NCBI RefSeq assembly: GCF_965263005.1
Contig: NZ_OZ253579.1
Location: forward strand, 2,976,001-3,040,000
Source of the DNA: Rariloculus sp965263005
Lineage (GTDB): Bacteria > Pseudomonadota > Gammaproteobacteria > Steroidobacterales > Rariloculaceae
Direction: 5' to 3'
DNA length: 64,000 nucleotides
Of this stretch, positions 8,173 to 16,921 are shown piece after piece. The notes beneath the pieces are model-generated. The model had not been told where the DNA came from and ran no database searches. It worked only from the letters and a program-made list of their open reading frames with translations. Every line of letters begins with the position of its first letter. The stretch's first letter is position 1. Both the position numbers and the translations under genes were made by a program.

Positions 8173-9528
8173 GGTATCGATGGCAGGTGCGCGTGAAACG
8201 TAACCGATTTGCGGTTGTAATGCGAAGCGGGATCGTGATCGACGGCGAACGATATGGCTCGAACCGCCTTCAATATTTCGGTCGGTCGATGCACTTTGAT
8301 GGCCTTGTATCGGTGCGTCTGGCACGAAATGTCGCACGCATTTCGGGCGGGCGTGAGCGAAAACGATGAGAAAACCGGTTGTGTCCTGTTAGCGTTGAAT
8401 TGGTCGTCGGCCTGTTTCTTGCAGAAATTACGCCCGTGCCGACTGGCAACGAGACCTCGCCGCTTGATGACGGGCAGCGGGTCTGGACACCGCTGAAGGT
8501 GACGGCAGGCGCTTGCCAATCCGGCGATGGCACGGGCACCAATCGTATGGGCATCGGCACGTTACAGGCCGAGAGCGGGCCCAGGAAATCGGCGGGTTTC
8601 GAACGACAAATGGCCGCGGGTCTCGCCCTCGTATCCGGTACCGAATTGAGTGTTCCGGCAGGTATTGGCGGGGATTTCATTCAGTCAGTTTGACTGAACG
8701 CGTATATCGGTGAGCATACGCGCGAGTTTCCCAGAGAACCGCTTGGGGAATATTGTCGTCAATTCAATAGGTTAACTGCGGTTCTCTGGAGAACACACTC
8801 GATCCGCAATGGTTTTGTGGGTCTCTGACACTGAATCGGCCGATTTCTGTCGGTCGGTGACGGCTCAAGCGTAGTCAACGGTAGGTCCAGAGTACTCAAG
8901 CGTGGAGATGGGGCAGCGGCATCCGGAGGTGCGTCCGGTGTGAGAGCCGAGCCGCCGAAGGGCGTCCAGAGGACCTGACCCAGGGTAACGAACGAAGGGG
9001 AAAGCGGTTCCGGGAACGGAACCGAAGGGAAGCGGCCGCGGTGCCTGAGCGGACGAGACGCGGCGCAGGGGAAGCCAGGCGGCGTTGGCGACTGCGAACG
9101 CCGGCGCGAGCAGGACACGGCGGTGAGCGCAGCGAACCGCCGGGCAAGGGGACCGCGCAGCGAGCGAAGCGAGCGGAGACGCGAGGGATACCCGCCCGCA
9201 GGGACGAGACCGCGCAGCGGGCTCGGCAGGGAAGCCCGGTCGCGAAGCGACGCGCCCGGATTCATCGAAGGGCACGGTGGAACCCGATCGATCATCGGCA
9301 CCGCCCATGTCAGCGTCAGCGTCGGCAGCGAACAGGCAGGAGCGGCGAAGCCGCCGCGGGGCACGGCGCCGAAGGCGGCGGGCCCCGCCTACGCGATTGA
9401 ACGGGCGCGTCGCGGCGCAGCAGTAGCGAGTCGGCGTTCGCGAACGCGAACGCCGGCGGGAGCGAAGCGAAAAAGGAACGAGCCGCATCGCGCGGTGGCG
9501 ACACGGCCCGTGAAGTGGAGGCGCCGGA
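8173..9528. other. 1.36-kb stretch without a supported gene
   Basis: The left part (8173-8700) has open frames without family signs or ribosome binding sites; one rightward frame ending at 8693 is open for about 100 residues and cannot be excluded. A perfect 12-base inverted repeat follows at 8731-8789. From about 8940 to the end, dense short palindromes give spurious Arg-rich and Ala-rich frames on both strands. Confidence 0.5.
8731..8789. repeat. Perfect 12-bp inverted repeat with 35-bp spacer
   Basis: CCAGAGAACCGC (8731-8742) and its exact complement GCGGTTCTCTGG (8778-8789) flank a more AT-rich 35-base spacer. It could be an operator pair, the end of a small non-autonomous element or a recombination site; nothing nearby decides this. 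Confidence 0.6.
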
Positions 9529-9530
9529 TT
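8940..9530. repeat. Array of short GC-rich palindromes with purine triloops
   Basis: GCGAAGC occurs four times (9164, 9242, 9345, 9462), and further stems close GAA or GCA loops (for example CCGC-GCA-GCGG near 9220). A 14-base self-complementary GCGTTCGCGAACGC lies at 9434-9447. GCGAAGC is known for forming an exceptionally stable DNA mini-hairpin. The region could be a structured RNA, a single-strand hairpin zone for replication or transfer, or a recombination-prone spacer. No coding capacity is supported. Confidence 0.55.
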
Positions 9531-10455
9531 ATGCCGTGCTCGGGATAATGCGATGGACCGGAATTCCCAGCTGGGTCGCCTTGTCGACGAGGTTCTCGGT
9601 GACCCCGGACCCGGGGAACGCGAGGAGGCCCTTCGGCATCAGGTTCAGCAGTTGGTCGTTTCTCCGGAACGGCGCGGCCCGTCCGTGTGCGTTCCAGTCC
9701 GGCTTGCAGACGACCTGGTGCACGCCCTTGGACTCGGCCCACCTCGCCGCGATCTTCTCCGCACCCGGTCCACCGCCGTGCACCAGGACCATGTCCTTGT
9801 GCTTGCTGCGGACCTGATCGAGCGCGGAGCAGATCGGGTTGGCGTCGTCGACGGGCTTGGAGCCGGCGACGGCGACGAGGGTGCCTTGCGGCAGGTGCGC
9901 CTGGGTTTTCTCGTTCTCTCTTGCGCGGAGGAAGTCCCGGGCATCGATCGCCGCGGAGGTCAGTTGCGACGTGCGGCTGGTGTGCGAACCGTGCCGGGGT
10001 CGCCAGGTCTTGCCGGTGTCGGAGAGATACCGTTCGGCCGCCGCATCGCGCAGTTGCTCGAAGGCGTCTCTACGGTCGCCGAGGTTGCGGGCGCGCTCGA
10101 TGATCCGTTCCAGCTCCCACGCGTTGATTTCGGTCCCGTCCTGGGCGCGCTGCAGTTGCTTGAGCTCCGGCGCGAGCCGATCCACGGCCCGGTCCAGTCG
10201 CACGGTCTGCATGTGAAGCGTGTTGATGAAGCCCCAGAGGAGGCTCTCTCGTTCATCGGCGAACTGGGTGCCGTCGGGCGCGATCTCATCGACGAAGGCG
10301 TCGAGGATCGTGTCCAGGCCCGCCAGCGCCTCGTCGCGATCCCAGACGGCGCGTGGATCGGGTTCGCCGTTCTGGGGGGATCCTCCGAAGCGTTGGAGGG
10401 TCTCGCAGATCACGGCGGTCGGAGAGAGGGATTGATTGTGTTCGAGTGTAGACAT
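9529..10455 (-). CDS. DUF2493 (SLOG-superfamily) protein
   Basis: 308 residues from ATG 10455, preceded by TTGGAGCTCATC. The C-terminal 120 residues carry the DUF2493 signature: LVAVAGSKPVDDAN, VLVHGGGPGAEKIAARWAES and LLAFPGSGVTENLVDKA, a Rossmann-like nucleotide-binding SLOG fold. The N-terminal 180 residues are helical. SLOG proteins bind nucleotides or nucleotide-derived signals, and DUF2493 genes are common on large conjugative elements, where their role is unknown. It is the last gene of the leftward group with the primase and SSB. Confidence 0.75.
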   Translation of the reverse strand: MSTLEHNQSLSPTAVICETLQRFGGSPQNGEPDPRAVWDRDEALAGLDTILDAFVDEIAPDGTQFADERESLLWGFINTLHMQTVRLDRAVDRLAPELKQLQRAQDGTEINAWELERIIERARNLGDRRDAFEQLRDAAAERYLSDTGKTWRPRHGSHTSRTSQLTSAAIDARDFLRARENEKTQAHLPQGTLVAVAGSKPVDDANPICSALDQVRSKHKDMVLVHGGGPGAEKIAARWAESKGVHQVVCKPDWNAHGRAAPFRRNDQLLNLMPKGLLAFPGSGVTENLVDKATQLGIPVHRIIPSTA

Positions 10456-10655
10456 GATGAGCTCCAAGTTAAGTGATGAATGCATCCCGCCGGGTTCTTC
10501 CGACGTGATGGTTTAAAGGGACACGCGCGCGCAGTGCCGTCACGCGCGGAGCGCGCCGTAACGCAGTGGAGGACCCCTTTAGGGGTTGGCGGCGCGAGCA
10601 CGTGTGGCAGACTCAAACATCACAGAGGAAGAAAAAAACTTTCCACCGAAGTGCC

Positions 10656-11698
10656 TCATTCTTTTCTCATCGGCGCAGCCGTCCGGTTCGATGCCCGGTG
10701 TGGAGTCGCCAGCGTCGCGAGCATCGCCAGGCGCTGCGCGAGTCGTTCGGTTCCGAGTGCTCTCAGGTCGTCGTTGAAATCGCCGCCGTCGGGAACGATG
10801 ACCGTGGAGCCGATGCCCAACCGCGTGCAACGCAGTTGAAGCCGCAGCGCGGCGCGTTGGCCCTCGGCATCGCGGTCCTGGGCGATGAGAAGGCGAGACA
10901 CGCCGGGCGGCGGCACGAACGCGCCGAGGCTGCCCGCGGACAAGGCCGCGGCCGCGACGGTCTCCGGCAGGGCGGCGCCCCGCAACGCGGTGACGAGCGA
11001 GAGCACCGTCTCGATGCCCTCCCCGACGAGCAGCGTGGAACACGCGGTCTGGCCCGGGCTCGAAAAACGCACGGCGCGCCCGTGGACATGGCCGAGCGCC
11101 TTGCGGGGCCGTTCGACCCGTGCCTTGACCGGGTGGCTGGGATCGAGCCAAGTGCGGTGCACGCCGACGAGATCCCCGTCGTTGTCGGTGACGGCGCGAC
11201 GAGTGCCGGGAAGCGGCGCCAGCGGCCCGTGTCGTGGCGGTACGCCAACGACGCATGAAACCGCAGTGCCGGGAACCGGCATGCCCGGATGGCGCGGGCG
11301 ACTAGGTAGCGCTCAGCGTGAGTGCCCTCGATGGGCCGGCACCGGTGCCACAAATTCCGCGCCGCGTGGGTGCGGTCGTAGGGATCGTCGTTGGACACGG
11401 TGGGCGGGAACGGCTGGGCCAGGAACCGGTGCGCCTCGGCGAGCGCTTCGCGCAGCGAAGCGGCGCCGGTGCTCAGGCGGATCAGGTCGAGCAGATCGCC
11501 GTGCGAGCCGTCGGCGGCATCGGTCCACTTGCCCGGCGTTCCCGGCGGGGCGAGCCGCACGAAGAGCGAACGGCCCTTGCCGCCGTGCACATCGCCGGCC
11601 GTCCAGTAGCGGCCCACCTTGCGACCGTTGGGCAGATAGCGGCGGCTGACCTCCTCGGCGCGCGCGGCGAGCGCGGCGGCGGTGTCGGCGGCGTTCAT
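10656..11698 (-). pseudogene. Toprim-domain DNA primase, interrupted by a frameshift
   Basis: The N-terminal part starts at ATG 11698 (MNAADTAAALAARAEEVSRR). It contains the plasmid-primase segments GRKVGRYWTAGDVHGGKGRS and AARNLWHRCRPIEGTHAERY. The C-terminal part (VTDNDGDLVGVHRTWLDP, LLVGEGIETVLSL, LLIAQDRDAEG, DFNDDL) is the Toprim domain in another frame. The two join at about 11195, where one base seems to be missing (CTCGTCGCGCCGTCACC where GCGGCC is expected). With that base restored the protein would be about 347 residues. It is therefore either a broken gene or a sequencing error. It would serve primer synthesis for element replication or transfer, with SSB just upstream. Confidence 0.7.
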
Positions 11699-11984
11699 CG
11701 GGTGGACGCCAAGAGACGTCCGCCGGAAGCGGAGCGGGAACGAAGGGTCGGTGTCTGGATCATGGGGACTGCTCTGCGCAGGAGGAATCGCCCGGGTAGC
11801 GGCCGGCCTCGACCTCTCGGCGGTGTGCAACGCGGTGGGTGTTGCCCGGAACCGGGGGCGAACATCAAGGCCGGGGTGTTTCGGCCGGGGCGTGCATGGA
11901 ACTCTGGTGCATGGCAAAAGAAATGGGCCGGTCCCGCGGCCAGGGGATGGCGGGGACCGGCCCAAAGGGGCGGGAACGATTTTT

Positions 11985-12440
11985 CTAGAATGGGATGTCA
12001 TTGTCCAGATCGGTCACGCCGTCGGAGGCAACGGAGCCGTTGTCCGAACCGGTGGCCTCGGCCGCGGGCGCGCCGTTGCCGTTCTTGCCGTTGGGGCGAT
12101 CGAGGAACTGAACCCGTCCGCCCGGGGCGAGGCGGATCTCGGTGGAGAAGCGGTCGGATTCCTCGCCGTCCTTCCTCCAGCGCCGCGTCTGCAGCGTCCC
12201 GGACACGTACATGAGCCGGCCCTTCTTCGCGTGGCGCTCCAGCATGTCCACGAGTCCCGGCTGGAACGTGACCACCCGGTGCCACTCGGTCTTCTCGACC
12301 CGCTCGCCAGAATTTTTGTCGAGGAAGCTCTCGTCCGTGGCGATGGACATGTTCGCCACACGGCCGCCGCTGGCGAGGTGGTTGACAGTCGCATCGGCGC
12401 CGAGGCGTCCGATGACTTCTGCGCGGTTCAAACCAAACAT
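11985..12440 (-). CDS. ssb: Single-stranded DNA-binding protein
   Basis: 151 residues from ATG 12440 with CAGGAGATACAGT before it. The OB-fold is clear: NRAEVIGRLGADATV, VANMSIATDESF, EKTEWHRVVTFQPG, KGRLMYVSGTLQTRRW. A short low-complexity linker leads to the acidic tip DLDNDIPF, the docking tail for partner proteins. It coats single-stranded DNA during replication, repair and conjugative entry; plasmid-borne copies are typical of conjugative elements. The primase and DUF2493 genes follow on the same strand. Confidence 0.95.
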   Translation of the reverse strand: MFGLNRAEVIGRLGADATVNHLASGGRVANMSIATDESFLDKNSGERVEKTEWHRVVTFQPGLVDMLERHAKKGRLMYVSGTLQTRRWRKDGEESDRFSTEIRLAPGGRVQFLDRPNGKNGNGAPAAEATGSDNGSVASDGVTDLDNDIPF

Positions 12441-12535
12441 ACTGTATCTCCTGAGGTACTGGTTAATGACAATGGGTTGACGAACCGGAACGGGCTCTCT
12501 CGACCCCGTCCCGATTCACCTTCTCCAAGCCCTCC

Positions 12536-12742
12536 TCACTCCAACCCACCGAACCCACCGGCGGCAGTGCGGCTCAAAACCTCGCGGACCCGGTGGGCGG
12601 AGAGCCCTAGCTCGGCGAGCAGCATTCCGGTGTCGAGCGGCAGCGGATCGGTGTCGTGGAAGGAAGTCGGCGCGTCGGCGACAGCGCCGGCGCCCGGATC
12701 GGTATTGAAGTCAAGGGGGGTGTCGATCGGATAAGGTGCCAT
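12536..12742 (-). CDS. Small hypothetical protein
   Basis: 68 residues from ATG 12742 with a clear ribosome binding site (GGAGAGTTTCACC). It is acidic and Pro-rich at the start (DTPLDFNTDPGAG) with a helix-like end (LLAELGLSAHRVREVLSRTA). No family is recognised. It lies 95 bases before ssb on the same strand and may be cotranscribed with it. Confidence 0.5.
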   Translation of the reverse strand: MAPYPIDTPLDFNTDPGAGAVADAPTSFHDTDPLPLDTGMLLAELGLSAHRVREVLSRTAAGGFGGLE

Positions 12743-12885
12743 GGTGAAACTCTCCAGCAGGGGGACGAAATCCCCCGGGGCCGAAGACCTCTCTCTCCGT
12801 CCCGGGGCGCTCGCCCCCTTCAGGCTCCTCCCGATCTCCGCGGGCCGTCTCGAGCACCGGCTGTCAGCGCGATGGTTGAGGTAAA

Positions 12886-13410
12886 ATGCCCGTCCGCGTG
12901 CGGACCGCGCACGGTCCGGCGCCTGAGGGGGAATGCGTCATCGACATTCGTATCGAGACGTTCACGGCCATCCGCGTGGCCCGCATCCGCCACATCGGGC
13001 CGGCCATGGACGCGGGGCCGTGTTTCGAGCGGCTCTTCAAGTGGGCGGCGACCGTGGGTGCGGAGACAGGCCGCATCCTGACGCTCTCGTACGACAACCC
13101 CGGCACGGTCGAACCCGAACACCGGCGCTCGGACGCGTGCGTGGAGCTTCGCACCGACGTCCTGCCCCCGCCCGGAATCGCGATGGGTTTCGTGGGAGCG
13201 GGGCGCTATGCGGTCTACCGCCATCGAGGCGCGTCCGAGGGGATGGCCGATCCGTACCGGCGCCTGTTCACCGGGTGGTTGCCGCAGAGCGGCGAGGCGA
13301 TCGATGACCGTCCGTGCATGGAAATTGATCGCAACATGCGGCGGGATACGTCGCCCGAACACCGGGTGACCGACCTGTGCGTCCCGTTGCGGGAGGCACC
13401 GCCCGGTTGA
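12886..13410 (+). CDS. GyrI-like small-molecule-binding protein
   Basis: 174 residues from ATG 12886. The core (IRIETFTAIRVARIRHIGPA, then FERLFKWAA, ILTLSYDNPGTV, and AGRYAVYRHRG) is the GyrI/Rob effector-binding fold (SHS2 repeat). In AraC-type regulators this fold binds ligands, and as a stand-alone protein (SbmC/GyrI) it inhibits gyrase. No DNA-binding domain is attached here. It is the only rightward gene between two leftward groups, so it has its own promoter. Gyrase or toxin antagonism is possible by family, but nothing in the neighbourhood confirms it. Confidence 0.75.
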   Translation: MPVRVRTAHGPAPEGECVIDIRIETFTAIRVARIRHIGPAMDAGPCFERLFKWAATVGAETGRILTLSYDNPGTVEPEHRRSDACVELRTDVLPPPGIAMGFVGAGRYAVYRHRGASEGMADPYRRLFTGWLPQSGEAIDDRPCMEIDRNMRRDTSPEHRVTDLCVPLREAPPG

Positions 13411-13479
13411 TCGGCGGGGAACGGTGGGCGCGCGGGCACGGAACTCGGGCCGGCCGCACGTGCGCCGACGGCCGGGGAC

Positions 13480-14523
13480 TCAGGCGTTCGGCCGGCGCGG
13501 CGCCCAGGCCTCCGGCGACGTGAAGGTCGCCATCACACTCGCGTCGCTCACGATTTCCACGTCCTCCTCGGACAGCCGCGCGAAGGCCAGGCACAGGGCG
13601 ACCTCCTCGAGGCTGTCGCAGGTGTCGAGCTCATCGCCGGTGGCGATCTCGAACACCGTGTAGCTCGGCGCCCAGACCGGCAGGCCGCGATGCTGGCCCG
13701 AGCGCACGTACGACCGGCGCGCGCAGCGCTCGCACCGCGACGAACCCCGGGAGGGCTCACCGCAGCCGGTGCATCGCCATTTCGCGCGGCGGCGGGCGTA
13801 GCGCTCGCGGGCGGCGGCATTCTTGCGTGGACCGCGCCGGTCATCGCGCGCGGCGCACCGCACGCAGAGCCAGTCGCCGCCAAAGGCGCCTTGTCCGCAT
13901 CGCCCGCAGAGCCCCGCAGCCCGCCTCGCCCCGTACTGCTCGCGCTCGGCCGTTCTCCGGGCGTCCCGGCACGGCTCGCAGACGGTGCTGCCCTCGACGG
14001 CAGGCCGGCGCCCGCAGCGCGTACACCGGCCCGCGTCGCGGCGGGCGTGGAGACGCCGCCTGCTTCGTTTCCGTGCGATCCGGCGGCAACGGTTCGCATC
14101 GCGCCCACCATAGATCTCCCCGGCGGCCTTGGCGGCCGCGTACCGGGCCCGCTCGGACTCGCGCCGCTTCTCGCCGCACGGCGCGCACAGACGGCGCTCG
14201 GGCTCCAGCGGTGCCCGGCCGCATTTCGGGCACAGCCCCCGGGCGAGGCGTTCGGCGGTCCTGAGCCGGTAGCGCTCCCGCTCGGTGGCGCGCGCCTTCT
14301 CGGGATTCTTGTAGCGCGGCTTCCCGGCGGCGAGCCGTTTCGCGCGGCGGGCGCGCTCGGCGATTCGCCGCTTCTCGTTACAGGCCGCGCACAGGCTGCG
14401 ATCGGGCTCCGGCGGCGCCCGGCCGCACTTCGGGCACAGCCCCCGGGCCAAGCGCTCGGCGGTCCTTCTCCGGAACCGTTCGCGGCCGCGGGCGCGGCCA
14501 AGCTCTGGGTCTCTGTACGCCAC
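13480..14523 (-). CDS. Tandem zinc-ribbon protein
   Basis: 347 residues from GTG 14523. About five copies of a CxxC...CxxC unit are separated by Arg-rich helices. The first two repeats are almost identical (RTAERLARGLCPKCGRAP, then a second CxxC in LCAACNEKRR or LCAPCGEKRR); later copies read CTRCG, CGRCG and CTGCG. The pattern suggests serial zinc ribbons on a strongly basic scaffold, suited to binding nucleic acid. The last 75 residues (YTVFEIATGDELDTCDSLEE onward) form a separate non-ribbon domain. Function is unknown. It lies 13 bases downstream of the small paralogue gene. Confidence 0.6.
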   Translation of the reverse strand: MAYRDPELGRARGRERFRRRTAERLARGLCPKCGRAPPEPDRSLCAACNEKRRIAERARRAKRLAAGKPRYKNPEKARATERERYRLRTAERLARGLCPKCGRAPLEPERRLCAPCGEKRRESERARYAAAKAAGEIYGGRDANRCRRIARKRSRRRLHARRDAGRCTRCGRRPAVEGSTVCEPCRDARRTAEREQYGARRAAGLCGRCGQGAFGGDWLCVRCAARDDRRGPRKNAAARERYARRRAKWRCTGCGEPSRGSSRCERCARRSYVRSGQHRGLPVWAPSYTVFEIATGDELDTCDSLEEVALCLAFARLSEEDVEIVSDASVMATFTSPEAWAPRRPNA

Positions 14524-14536
14524 AGCCGCGTCCCGC

Positions 14537-14884
14537 CTACCGGGTTCGAGTGGACAGCCGGGCGAGGCCCGGCCGCACCACCCCGGAGAACGCGGCGAGA
14601 TCGCCCCAGATTTGCATTCCTCCCTTGGTGTGCAGTCCGGTACAGACGATGATCTCGTCGCGGGCGGGGCGCAGCTTCTTCACCGTGCGCACGGAAACGA
14701 TCTTGCGCTTCGCCTTGCGCCGGCCCTTCGCCGGGGCCTGGTCGCCCGCCCGGCGGCGAATCTCCCCGCTCGCCAGCGAGCGGAAGCGCTCGACCACGTA
14801 GCGGTCCTCGTCGTCAAGCCCTGCGCCGAATAGATGGGTGAGGAAGGTGCGCGCGTTGCCGCGAACCGCGTTGACCGTCTGCAT
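14537..14884 (-). CDS. Small hypothetical protein, paralogue B
   Basis: 115 residues from ATG 14884, chosen for the upstream GAAGGAGTCCCCATC. The conserved part is ARTFLTHLFGAGLDDEDRYV then VERFRSLASGEIRRR, a basic stretch (KGRRKAKRK) and VSVRTVKKLRPARDEIIV. The same order of segments is found in the neighbouring gene ending upstream (15330), so the two are tandem paralogues. No family or function is recognised. Confidence 0.6.
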   Translation of the reverse strand: MQTVNAVRGNARTFLTHLFGAGLDDEDRYVVERFRSLASGEIRRRAGDQAPAKGRRKAKRKIVSVRTVKKLRPARDEIIVCTGLHTKGGMQIWGDLAAFSGVVRPGLARLSTRTR

Positions 14885-15330
14885 GATGGGGACTCCTTCG
14901 GGGCGGTGGGTGCCAACGGCGGAGACGCCCTCCCGGACGCCGCTCCGCCGCCCCGATCGGGGCCGGACTCGTGCTCTGCGCGGCGTACGGCGCATCGGTG
15001 GACAGCCGCCGGGGACCGTCGCCGCGACGAATACCGCCTGGGTGGCCGTCCCGAATACTGGACCCCCGATGATGTTGAGTTCATGGTTATGTTGATCTCC
15101 ACGAAGAGTCCTCTGATTTTCAGCGACTTGACGCTGGCCACCTCGGGCCTGGGCCGGCCGCGGCCGTTTCCGGTCGCCGACGCATCGAGGGGCCAGCGGC
15201 GGATGTCGCCGTCCGCGCGCGCCCGGAACCTTTCCACCGCGTAGGTGCGCCCCTCGTCCACCAGGCCGCGCCCGAAATGGTGAACCAGGAACGTCGGCGC
15301 AGGGACGCGCCTGTCCGTGTGTTTGCTCAT
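14680..15330 (-). CDS. Small hypothetical protein, paralogue A (3' end uncertain)
   Basis: It starts at ATG 15330 (GAGGTGACGGC before it). The first about 100 residues parallel gene B: PTFLVHHFGRGLVDEGRTYA, VERFRARADGDIRR, VASVKSLK, FVEINIT and GVQYSG (GMQIWG in B). After about 15040 the frame stays open to 14680 but becomes low-complexity and overlaps gene B by 205 bases in another frame. The true end is therefore probably near 15000 and lost by a frameshift or truncation. Function unknown. Confidence 0.4.
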   Translation of the reverse strand: MSKHTDRRVPAPTFLVHHFGRGLVDEGRTYAVERFRARADGDIRRWPLDASATGNGRGRPRPEVASVKSLKIRGLFVEINITMNSTSSGVQYSGRPPRRYSSRRRSPAAVHRCAVRRAEHESGPDRGGGAASGRASPPLAPTAPKESPSCRRSTRFAATRAPSSPIYSAQGLTTRTATWSSASARWRAGRFAAGRATRPRRRAGARRSARSFPCAR

Positions 15331-15577
15331 GCCGTCACCTCGCTCGTGCCAACGATCGGCCGTGCGACCGGGAACCACCCCGGACACGGGCCGCCGTCCC
15401 GGTCACAGCCAGACTCGTCCCTTTGCCGTCGTGCGGGCGCGGATGCGGAGTAACGGCATCGGTCCGGCGCGCCCGGGCAATGCCCGTTCACGTATGATGG
15501 GCCGCGCAATGCCGCACCGACGGGGCGAAAGGAAGCATTCGAAAGCAATTGACCACTACCGGCGAACAGCGTAGATC

Positions 15578-16369
15578 ATGAAGGAAAGGAATCAACGATT
15601 GTCCCGGTTCGGGTTCAGCTTCAAACGGGGCGGCACCCATACTTCCCGCACCATGATGCTCAAGGAGCTGGGGACATTGTTGAACCATGTGGATCGCCCG
15701 GAGGCTGACAAGAGCGATTACCTCCGGGCGATAGCTGACGAGAACTGCCTGGGCAAGCGGTCCGGCAATACCCGCATTCTCACGTATCGGCATCTGGCCG
15801 ATCTTTACTCCCTCAACCGCGCCAACGTCATGTTTCGGACTCTTGTCTATTTTTGGAATCGTGACATGGATGGCCGACCATTACTGGCGCTGCTCTGCAC
15901 ATACGCGCGGGACCCCATTTTCCGCTCTACGGCAACGTTTATTCTGCAGTTTCCGGAAGGCGCAACGATTACCCGCGAGTCCCTTGAGGAGTTTGTCGAC
16001 AACCTGGAGCCTGGCCGCTTCAGCAAGGCGACACTGAAATCCACGGCCCAGAACATCAACTCGACGTGGACCAAGTCCGGCCACCTTTTCGGACGCGTCA
16101 GAAAAGTGCGCACCCGCGCAATTCCGACTGCCGGGAGCGTTTGCTACGCTTTGCTCCTTGGCTATCTCACGGGAGCGCGGGGACAGATGCTTTTTCAAAC
16201 GGAATACGCCAAGCTGCTTGACTGCTCCTACGATGAGGCCATTGAGCTTGCCGAGGATGCTTCCCGCAAAGGGTGGACCGTGTTCAAGCGTGTGGGTGAT
16301 GTCATTGAGGTTCTGTTCCCGAGCCTGATAAATCAAGTAGAAATGGAGTGGCTCCGTGAGCAGAATTAA
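15578..16369 (+). CDS. brxA: BREX protein BrxA (DUF1819)
   Basis: 263 residues from ATG 15578, the first gene of a type I BREX phage-defence operon. The sequence (RTMMLKELGTLLNHVDRPEA, LTYRHLADLYSLN, FILQFPEGATITRESLEEFV) fits DUF1819/BrxA, a small helical DNA-associated protein. It is longer than the usual roughly 200 residues. Order with brxB, brxC, pglX, pglZ and brxL supports the call more strongly than the protein alone. The 247-base gap to the divergent gene at 15330 must hold the BREX promoter; no clear -35/-10 pair could be fixed by eye. Confidence 0.85.
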   Translation: MKERNQRLSRFGFSFKRGGTHTSRTMMLKELGTLLNHVDRPEADKSDYLRAIADENCLGKRSGNTRILTYRHLADLYSLNRANVMFRTLVYFWNRDMDGRPLLALLCTYARDPIFRSTATFILQFPEGATITRESLEEFVDNLEPGRFSKATLKSTAQNINSTWTKSGHLFGRVRKVRTRAIPTAGSVCYALLLGYLTGARGQMLFQTEYAKLLDCSYDEAIELAEDASRKGWTVFKRVGDVIEVLFPSLINQVEMEWLREQN

Positions 16370-16907
16370 GCGTCTTGTACAGTCCTACCACAAATATATT
16401 TCCGTGCCGTGGCGCGACGATGCCGCTGCTGCGCAGCGCGTGATCTTCTGTGTCTACAACGAAAATGAAGAACGCTGGTTGCGAGCCAATATCGACGAAT
16501 TTGAAATCGTCACGAAAGAGGCAAGCCACGAATGGGCCATGTTCGACCTGACGGATACGTTTGCCGTTTGGCTCGCCTCGCAAAGGTACGCCAGGAGTTA
16601 TTTCCAGAAGCCCCATTTGCTCTCCACGTTGCTGCCGAAATATCTTGCGTTCATCACCAGTGAGTTCGAGACCTTGCTGCAAGACAATGCCATCGGGGCT
16701 GATTCCGTCGTGGCGATCCAAGGCGTCGGTTCGCTCTTCGGCTTTCTAAAGGTGAAAGAGGTCGTTGACAAGTTGGCTCCGATGGTCACCGGAAGGTTGC
16801 TGGTCTTTTTCCCGGGCAGCTACGAAAACAACAACTACAGGCTGCTCGATGGTTATGACGGTTGGAATTATCTCGCCGTGCCGATTACCGCGGACAAGGA
16901 ATATTGA
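16356..16907 (+). CDS. brxB: BREX protein BrxB (DUF1788)
   Basis: 183 residues from GTG 16356, overlapping the end of brxA by 14 bases. It has the DUF1788 layout: an N-terminal ISVPWRDDAAAAQRVIFCVY segment, a central helix (LLPKYLAFITSEFETLLQ) and the conserved end LVFFPGSYENNNYRLLDGYD followed by GWNYLAVPI. BrxB is needed for BREX activity but its biochemical role is not settled. Translation is coupled to brxA by the overlap. Confidence 0.9.
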   Translation: MSRIKRLVQSYHKYISVPWRDDAAAAQRVIFCVYNENEERWLRANIDEFEIVTKEASHEWAMFDLTDTFAVWLASQRYARSYFQKPHLLSTLLPKYLAFITSEFETLLQDNAIGADSVVAIQGVGSLFGFLKVKEVVDKLAPMVTGRLLVFFPGSYENNNYRLLDGYDGWNYLAVPITADKEY

Positions 16908-16921
16908 ACAAGGGATTGACG

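Noticed and set aside
8379..8693. A rightward frame of about 100 codons
   Set aside because: No standard start with ribosome binding site and no recognisable domain; left as uncertain non-coding.
8940..9530. CRISPR-like array
   Set aside because: The repeats are short palindromes of different sequence at irregular spacing; there are no constant repeats with regular spacers and no cas genes.
9041..9548. Several Arg/Ala-rich open frames on both strands
   Set aside because: They are translations of short palindromes; no ribosome binding sites, domains or codon bias support them.
11180..11210. Programmed frameshift in the primase gene
   Set aside because: No slippery heptamer or stimulatory structure is visible; a single missing base explains both halves.
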